The position numbers were made by a program, and so were the translations under genes. Positions 8,439 to 11,886 of a stretch of 11,886 nucleotides of DNA are shown piece after piece; the stretch's first letter is position 1; each line of letters starts with the position of its first letter. Under the pieces are notes generated by a model, which was not told where the DNA came from, ran no database searches, and saw only the letters and a program-made list of their open reading frames with translations. Origin of the DNA: JBLIAZ01 sp047632015 (GTDB lineage Bacteria > Bacteroidota > Bacteroidia > Flavobacteriales_C > GCA-002722245); contig JBLIBC010000058.1 of assembly GCA_047632015.1 (NCBI GenBank), forward strand, positions 1 to 11,886, read 5' to 3'.

Positions 8439-8472
8439 CTAAACTTTCTTTCATTTATTTCTGAAAGTTTAG
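8439..8472 (+). terminator. 10-bp inverted repeat after dus, possible terminator or operator
   Basis: CTAAACTTTC (8439-8448) and GAAAGTTTAG (8463-8472) are perfect reverse complements separated by 14 nt. The hairpin lies about 60 nt after the dus stop. The stem is AT-rich and there is no run of T after it, so it would be a weak terminator. It could equally be a protein-binding palindrome, because its loop and right arm overlap the element repeated at 8612-8634. Confidence 0.4.
8449..8471 (+). repeat. Direct repeat copy 1 (23 bp, partner at 8612)
   Basis: The first 18 nt, TTTCATTTATTTCTGAAA, recur exactly at 8612-8629. After one mismatch (G here, C there) four more bases (TTTA) match, giving 22 of 23. 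This copy overlaps the loop and right arm of the hairpin at 8439-8472. Confidence 0.7.
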
Positions 8473-8483
8473 AATATTTGTTT

Positions 8484-8491
8484 TACATTTG
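8484..8491 (+). promoter_or_regulatory. Candidate -7 promoter element upstream of the paired membrane-protein genes
   Basis: TACATTTG fits TAnnTTTG exactly. The nearest -33-like bases (TCTG, 8460-8463) lie 20 nt upstream, inside repeat copy 1, with one mismatch to TTTG. If real, the leader to the gene at 8655 would be about 150 nt long and include repeat copy 2. This rests on an 8-bp match in AT-rich DNA. Confidence 0.3.
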
Positions 8492-8611
8492 AAAGGAAGT
8501 TAAAAACGACCACTATTTGAATTTAATTCACAAAAAGTACCAAAAATGAAAAGAAACAATCAAAAAGAGCCACATTAGAAAACAACGACAACTATTTTTT
8601 TACCTTTTATA

Positions 8612-8634
8612 TTTCATTTATTTCTGAAACTTTA
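8612..8634 (+). repeat. Direct repeat copy 2 (23 bp, partner at 8449)
   Basis: The second copy of the 8449 element, ending 20 nt before the start codon at 8655. Unlike copy 1 it has no matching left arm, so it does not form the same hairpin. Its place suggests a leader or operator site for the small membrane-protein genes; this is inference from position only. Confidence 0.65.
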
Positions 8635-8654
8635 ATAACAGATAGACAAAAACC

Positions 8655-9008
8655 ATGAACTACAACCTACTCTCATACTTATTGTACTTGATGATCACAG
8701 TATTCATTACAGTATACGTTGGTTGGATACTATACAAGGACGGGTGGTTGCATTTAAAATTAATATTTGAAAAGGAGGAAGAGCTGGCCTTAAAAGTAAA
8801 TCAACTCCTACTAACTGGATACTATTTACTAAACATAGGATACGCCGTGTTTAGCATCAGCATTTGGCCAACGGTTGAAAATTTAACCCAGGCACTAACC
8901 ATTGTGGGTCAACGATCGGGCAGCATCATATTACTATTAGGAGTCATGCATTACTTCAACTTATGGGTAACCAGCAAATACGGAAAAACATTACTAACCA
9001 ATAATTAA
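8655..9008 (+). CDS. Small three-helix membrane protein, paralogue A of a tandem pair
   Basis: I do not recognise a characterised family. The 117-residue protein has three hydrophobic segments, about residues 5-27, 51-71 and 88-105, and a charged, possibly amphipathic stretch between the first two (35-50, with FEKEEELA). It aligns almost without gaps to the next gene product: both share an N-x-L lead-in, G-Y/F-YLLN-x-G-Y/F-A in the second helix (here 55-64) and LGVM-x3-N in the third (here 95-102). The conserved Asn and Gly within helices suggest helix packing or pairing. It is probably an inner-membrane protein. The start lies 20 nt after repeat copy 2, and the paralogue starts 18 nt downstream, so they form an operon. 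A heteromeric complex of the two products is an inference. Confidence 0.8.
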   Translation: MNYNLLSYLLYLMITVFITVYVGWILYKDGWLHLKLIFEKEEELALKVNQLLLTGYYLLNIGYAVFSISIWPTVENLTQALTIVGQRSGSIILLLGVMHYFNLWVTSKYGKTLLTNN

Positions 9009-9026
9009 TCACTTAAACTATATATT

Positions 9027-9437
9027 ATGGAAAATCTAATTTTAAAAGCGTACGCAGTATACCTGCCAATAGTGTTACTACTTACTTTCTTTGTAGCTAA
9101 GAGTTTATTCAAAAGTGGCAAAGTGTTCATGCTAGACATATTCAAGCAACGTGAAGACATAGCCGAGGCCACGAACCGACTTTTCAAAGTAGGGTTCTAC
9201 CTGCTGAACGTTGGTTTTGCCCTGCTAATTCTTGAAATATACACTCACAAAGACGTAGGATACCAAGACATCATTGAAATACTTAGTTACAAAATCGGAG
9301 GCTTTAGTATTTACTTGGGAGTGATGTTGTTCTTGAACATGTACATGTTTTTTAGAGGCAAGCGAAAAAGCAGTGAAAAACGAGCACCTCAACCAACTCC
9401 AAAGAAACCCAACATAGATACATTGATTACACAGTAA
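9027..9437 (+). CDS. Small three-helix membrane protein, paralogue B with basic C-terminal tail
   Basis: A 136-residue paralogue of the preceding gene. Hydrophobic segments lie at about residues 8-28, 53-72 and 90-109. Shared positions include SLFKSG (residues 26-31; LYKDG in A), IFKQREDIAEATNRL (residues 38-52), GFYLLNVGFA (56-65) and LGVM-x3-N (97-104). It differs by a hydrophilic tail (110-136), rich in Lys/Arg and Pro (FRGKRKSSEKRAPQPTPKKP), which by the positive-inside rule should be cytoplasmic. With three helices the N-terminus would then be outside. The function is unknown. The tail could contact nucleic acid, acidic lipid or a cytoplasmic partner, but nothing in the sequence decides this. 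A strong terminator 20 nt after the stop closes the two-gene unit. Confidence 0.82.
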   Translation: MENLILKAYAVYLPIVLLLTFFVAKSLFKSGKVFMLDIFKQREDIAEATNRLFKVGFYLLNVGFALLILEIYTHKDVGYQDIIEILSYKIGGFSIYLGVMLFLNMYMFFRGKRKSSEKRAPQPTPKKPNIDTLITQ

Positions 9438-9457
9438 GTTATAAAAAACAAGAAGAC

Positions 9458-9489
9458 AAAAGGTGACGATGTACTCGTCACCTTTTTTT
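9458..9489 (+). terminator. Strong intrinsic terminator closing the paired membrane-protein genes
   Basis: AAAAGGTGACGA (9458-9469) and TCGTCACCTTTT (9475-9486) are perfect 12-bp reverse complements around the 5-nt loop TGTAC, and the T-run continues to 9489. The A-tract on the 5' side means it could also act on transcripts from the other strand, but no gene approaches from that side. Confidence 0.93.
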
Positions 9490-9507
9490 ATCCTCAACTT
9501 AATTAAC

Positions 9508-9536
9508 TTGCCTTTCTTTGACTTTCTTTATCTTTA
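9508..9536 (+). promoter_or_regulatory. Possible promoter for the radical SAM gene
   Basis: TTG (9508-9510), an 18-nt spacer and TATCTTTA (9529-9536) resemble TTG-N17-23-TAnnTTTG with the last base wrong. It is the first possible promoter after the terminator, lies within a pyrimidine-rich stretch with a repeated CTTTCTTT, and would start transcripts close to the duplicated leader at 9541. The match is weak. Confidence 0.3.
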
Positions 9537-9540
9537 TCCC

Positions 9541-9574
9541 GTGAACAGCCGAGGAAGTATGACGAACAAGTGAA
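9541..9574 (+). repeat. Leader repeat A, copy 1, with a 10-codon GTG-start ORF
   Basis: This 34-bp element recurs exactly 100 bp downstream (9641-9674) with three mismatches. Read from GTG it encodes (V/M)NSRGSMTNK followed by TGA at 9571-9573. The core CCGAGGAAG then ATGACGAACAAGTGAA is identical in both copies. It is either a duplicated leader-peptide ORF or a member of a short intergenic repeat family; the sequence alone does not decide. Confidence 0.75.
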
Positions 9575-9620
9575 CTGCGTAGCACTCTTGAACTCCTTTG
9601 AAAATAGACAAAGTGTGAAT

Positions 9621-9648
9621 AATTCGAAAAAATTTTATAGATGAACAA
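9621..9648 (+). repeat. Leader repeat B, copy 1 (28 bp perfect)
   Basis: A 28-bp segment, beginning AATTCGAAAAAATTTT and ending ATAGATGAACAA, is repeated without mismatch at 9673-9700. It supplies the ATG and first codons of the mini-ORF at 9641. It overlaps the start of leader repeat A copy 2, so A and B form a 52-bp unit (9641-9692). Confidence 0.85.
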
Positions 9649-9674
9649 CCGAGGAAGAATGACGAACAAGTGAA
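9641..9674 (+). repeat. Leader repeat A, copy 2, with a 10-codon ATG-start ORF
   Basis: The second copy of the 9541 element. Read from ATG it encodes MNNRGRMTNK followed by TGA at 9671-9673. The stop is 19 nt before the start of the radical SAM gene and the mini-ORF is in a different frame from it, so it could act as an upstream ORF that affects ribosome access. All three differences from copy 1 fall in codons 1, 3 and 6; the first keeps a start codon (GTG/ATG). Confidence 0.7.
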
Positions 9675-9700
9675 TTCGAAAAAATTTTATAGATGAACAA
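9673..9700 (+). repeat. Leader repeat B, copy 2, spanning the radical SAM start codon
   Basis: Identical over 28 bp to 9621-9648. Its last 8 bases are the first codons (ATG AAC AA) of the gene at 9693, so the upstream mini-ORF and the real gene have the same initiation region. An AT-rich AAAAAATTTT block sits 5 nt before the ATG in both copies. Confidence 0.85.
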
Positions 9701-11543
9701 TTTACTCCTAATTACCCCTCCTTTTACACAGCTCAACACCCCCTACCCTGCTACGGCTTACTTAAAAGGGTTTTTGAACACCAAAGGTATTTCAAGTTTT
9801 CAAATGGACTTGGGAATTGAGGTAATCTTGGAAATTTTCTCAAAAAAGGGACTGAAAGGATTGTTCGATAAAGCCCGCGAACCCAAAGTTTCCTATTCAG
9901 AAAATACTGTGTCCATCCTTGAAAATCGTGACGCCTACGAAAAAACGATTGATCAATGTATCAGCTTTTTACAAGGCAACAATCCAGGAATAACTGACGC
10001 TATATTACAATTGTCATTTTTACCAATGGCATCCCGATTTGAGCATTTTGATAATCAAGATTGGTCGTTCACCAACATGGAAAAATCCAAGCAAGCTAAA
10101 CACATTGCTACTTTGTACTTGGAGGATTTGTCGGATTTAATTGTGGAGGCTGTTGATGAAAATTTTGGCTTTAGCAGGTACGCCGAAAGACTAGGACGAA
10201 GCGCAAACAGTTTTGATAATTTACACGAACAATTACAAGGAAGCCCATCCTTTGTTGATGAATTTTCACTTACTATATTACATCAGGCGGTTCAAAAACA
10301 TGCACCAAAATTGGTTTGTTTCTCCGTGCCATTTCCAGGGAATTTATACAGCGCCTTTAAGTGCGCTCAATTCCTTAAAACAAACTTTCCGGAAATTAAA
10401 GTGTGCATGGGAGGAGGTTTTCCAAACACGGAATTACGATCGCTAAATGACCCCCGTGTTTTTAATTATTTTGATTTCATCACTTTAGACGACGGTGAAC
10501 TGCCTATTGAATTACTTCATGATCATTTAAGTCGACCTACCCGTGAATTCAAACGTACTTTCCTTTGTAAAAACGGCAAAGTAAGCTACCTCAACAACAG
10601 CAGCAAAAAAGACTACAAACAAAGCGAAATAGGGACTCCTGACTATTCAGATTTACCACTTAAAAAATACATTTCCGTCATAGAGCTTGCTAACCCCATG
10701 CACAGTTTGTGGAGTGATGGCAGATGGAACAAACTAACCATGGCACATGGATGTTATTGGGGAAAGTGTACGTTTTGTGATACCTCCTTGGATTACATCC
10801 GATTGTACGAACCCATCGCTGCTAAAATATTAGTGGACAGAATGGAAGCGTTAATTGAACAAACTAGCGAAAATGGATTCCATTTTGTGGACGAAGCAGC
10901 ACCTCCAAAACTCATGAAGGCACTGGCTTCGGAAATCATTCAACGAAAACTAAAAGTAAGGTGGTGGACCAATGTACGTTTTGAAAAAAGCTTTAATAAA
11001 GAGCTGTGTTTGTTGTTGTCAGCCTCAGGATGTCTAGCTGTTTCAGGAGGGTTAGAAGTTGCCTCAGACAGGCTATTGAAGCTCATTGATAAAGGAATTA
11101 CAGTTCCACAAGTAGCTCAAGTATGTGACAGCTTTACGCAAGCTGGAATCATGGTTCATTCCTATTTGATGTATGGTTATCCCACTCAAACAGTACAAGA
11201 AACCATTGACAGTTTGGAAATGGTTCGACAATTGTTCGAACTAGGAATCATTCAATCAGGATTCTGGCATCAATTTGCTTTGACAGCTCACAGTCCAATT
11301 GGATTGAACCCTGATAAATACGGTATCACACCTCACTTAGCAAAAATCACTTTTGCGAATAATGACATTCAATTCACGGACAAAACAGGTATTGACCACC
11401 AGCAATTCAGTGAAGGATTAAAAGCTTCACTTTATAATTTCATGCATGACAACGGCTTTGACATTCCGCTTCAAGATTGGTTTGAAAAGGAAATCCCTGA
11501 CACAACAATAGAAGAATTGTTCATTGAGAATTGTCTCAATTAA
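9693..11543 (+). CDS. B12-binding-domain-type radical SAM protein
   Basis: A 616-residue radical SAM enzyme of the class with an N-terminal cobalamin-binding-like region. The N-terminus LLLITPPFTQLNTPYPATAY and the segment from CFSVPFPGN (about 209) through GGGFPNTELR (240-249) to FDFITLDDGE form the Rossmann-like B12-binding part; I see no DxHxxG, as is common in this class. The [4Fe-4S] ligands are C354, C359 and C362 in GCYWGKCTFCD, a CX4CX2C spacing instead of the usual CX3CX2C. FHFVDEAAPP, SGGLEVASDRLL and the YLMYGYPTQT segment fit later strands of the SAM barrel. The reaction is unknown; methylation or another radical modification of an unidentified substrate is likely from the family. 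It stands alone, with no recognisable pathway partner. The start is set by the family-like MNNLLLITPPF, just after the duplicated leader. Confidence 0.9.
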   Translation: MNNLLLITPPFTQLNTPYPATAYLKGFLNTKGISSFQMDLGIEVILEIFSKKGLKGLFDKAREPKVSYSENTVSILENRDAYEKTIDQCISFLQGNNPGITDAILQLSFLPMASRFEHFDNQDWSFTNMEKSKQAKHIATLYLEDLSDLIVEAVDENFGFSRYAERLGRSANSFDNLHEQLQGSPSFVDEFSLTILHQAVQKHAPKLVCFSVPFPGNLYSAFKCAQFLKTNFPEIKVCMGGGFPNTELRSLNDPRVFNYFDFITLDDGELPIELLHDHLSRPTREFKRTFLCKNGKVSYLNNSSKKDYKQSEIGTPDYSDLPLKKYISVIELANPMHSLWSDGRWNKLTMAHGCYWGKCTFCDTSLDYIRLYEPIAAKILVDRMEALIEQTSENGFHFVDEAAPPKLMKALASEIIQRKLKVRWWTNVRFEKSFNKELCLLLSASGCLAVSGGLEVASDRLLKLIDKGITVPQVAQVCDSFTQAGIMVHSYLMYGYPTQTVQETIDSLEMVRQLFELGIIQSGFWHQFALTAHSPIGLNPDKYGITPHLAKITFANNDIQFTDKTGIDHQQFSEGLKASLYNFMHDNGFDIPLQDWFEKEIPDTTIEELFIENCLN

Positions 11544-11594
11544 ACTGCTGCTTCAATAAAACGAGATCTACTAAAGCTTGATGATTTTTCCCCG

Positions 11595-11886
11595 TTAGGT
11601 TTCTTGCTCGGAAATTAAAATAATGTAATAAGGCCCTGCCTTTGCTCCTGACAAATCCAAAGTAAGTTCTGAATTGCTTTTCGTTTTTTGCGAAACAGTA
11701 CTTCCGTCAATACTCAACACTTTCACCGTTCCGTACAAGTTGTTACTCATCGATACTGAATTTTCAGTAGGATTTGGATACAACAACAGACCGGATGAAA
11801 TATCTAAAACCGACGTAACTAAACAACTTGTGTCCGCACTTATCTCAACTGTATTCTGAAGCACACAAGTCCCAACTGCCGGAGTA
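11595..11886 (-). CDS. C-terminal end of a T9SS-sorted secreted protein (partial)
   Basis: The reading frame is open through the right edge of the window, so only the last about 96 residues are visible. The final about 65 residues, from LLLYPNPTENSVSM through GTVKVLSIDGSTV, SELTLDLSGAKAGPYYIILI and the stop, form a T9SS type A sorting domain: PNP motif, a strand with a D-G turn, and the near-terminal GxYxI strand. This domain directs export across the outer membrane and is usually removed or anchored at the surface. The passenger domain lies outside the window, so its function cannot be stated. The gene is convergent with the radical SAM gene, with 51 nt between the stops. A GTG lies in frame at 11864, but it is surely internal. 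Confidence 0.85.
   Translation of the reverse strand, partial: TPAVGTCVLQNTVEISADTSCLVTSVLDISSGLLLYPNPTENSVSMSNNLYGTVKVLSIDGSTVSQKTKSNSELTLDLSGAKAGPYYIILISEQET

Noticed and set aside
8546..8578. A 10-codon ORF (MKRNNQKEPH) in the gap before the membrane-protein genes
   Set aside because: It has the same length as the mini-ORFs at 9541 and 9641 but no sequence similarity, no second copy and no sign of selection. Chance in AT-rich DNA is sufficient.
9541..9700. Possible CRISPR array from the repeated units
   Set aside because: There are only two copies, the distance between units differs (100 and 52 bp), there are no regular spacers and no cas genes. The repeats overlap a gene start, which fits a duplicated leader better.
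11544..11594. Search for a bidirectional terminator between the convergent genes
   Set aside because: Only a six-base palindrome (AAGCTT) and a five-T run are visible; no stem of useful length forms.

Overview
The window looks like chromosomal DNA of a Bacteroidota bacterium, most likely a Flavobacteriia-type organism. The reasons are AT-rich composition, few Shine-Dalgarno sites, candidate promoters of the TAnnTTTG type, two proteins with type IX secretion (T9SS) C-terminal sorting domains, and a LipB, an L-serine dehydratase and a tRNA-dihydrouridine synthase of the type seen in that group. No tRNA, rRNA, insertion sequence, phage gene or CRISPR array is visible.

Layout, left to right. Positions 1-1762 hold the 3' part of lipB (lipoate biosynthesis), overlapping by 4 bp a membrane-anchored serine hydrolase of the beta-lactamase/NylB-like fold. 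Positions 1852-4782 encode a 976-residue secreted FG-GAP repeat protein whose 14 repeats fall into two groups of seven, followed by a Cys-containing module and a T9SS sorting domain. A small conserved-looking protein of unknown function (4792-5196) and an iron-sulfur L-serine dehydratase (5244-6644) follow on the same strand. Then come an outer-membrane beta-barrel protein (6719-7423) and, 7 nt later, a tRNA-dihydrouridine synthase (7431-8378).

Positions 8379-8654 are non-coding, with a hairpin and a duplicated 23-bp element. Two adjacent paralogous small three-helix membrane proteins (8655-9008 and 9027-9437) follow and end at a very clear intrinsic terminator (9458-9489). Positions 9490-9692 contain a directly repeated leader: two copies of a 34-bp element 100 bp apart, each able to encode a 10-residue peptide, plus a perfect 28-bp repeat whose second copy carries the start codon of the next gene. 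That gene (9693-11543) encodes a cobalamin-binding-type radical SAM protein with an unusual CX4CX2C cluster motif. The right edge holds the C-terminal end of a second T9SS-sorted protein on the minus strand.

Most of the window is ordinary housekeeping and envelope content. The parts least explained by known families are the paired small membrane proteins with their upstream repeats, and the duplicated leader in front of the radical SAM gene.
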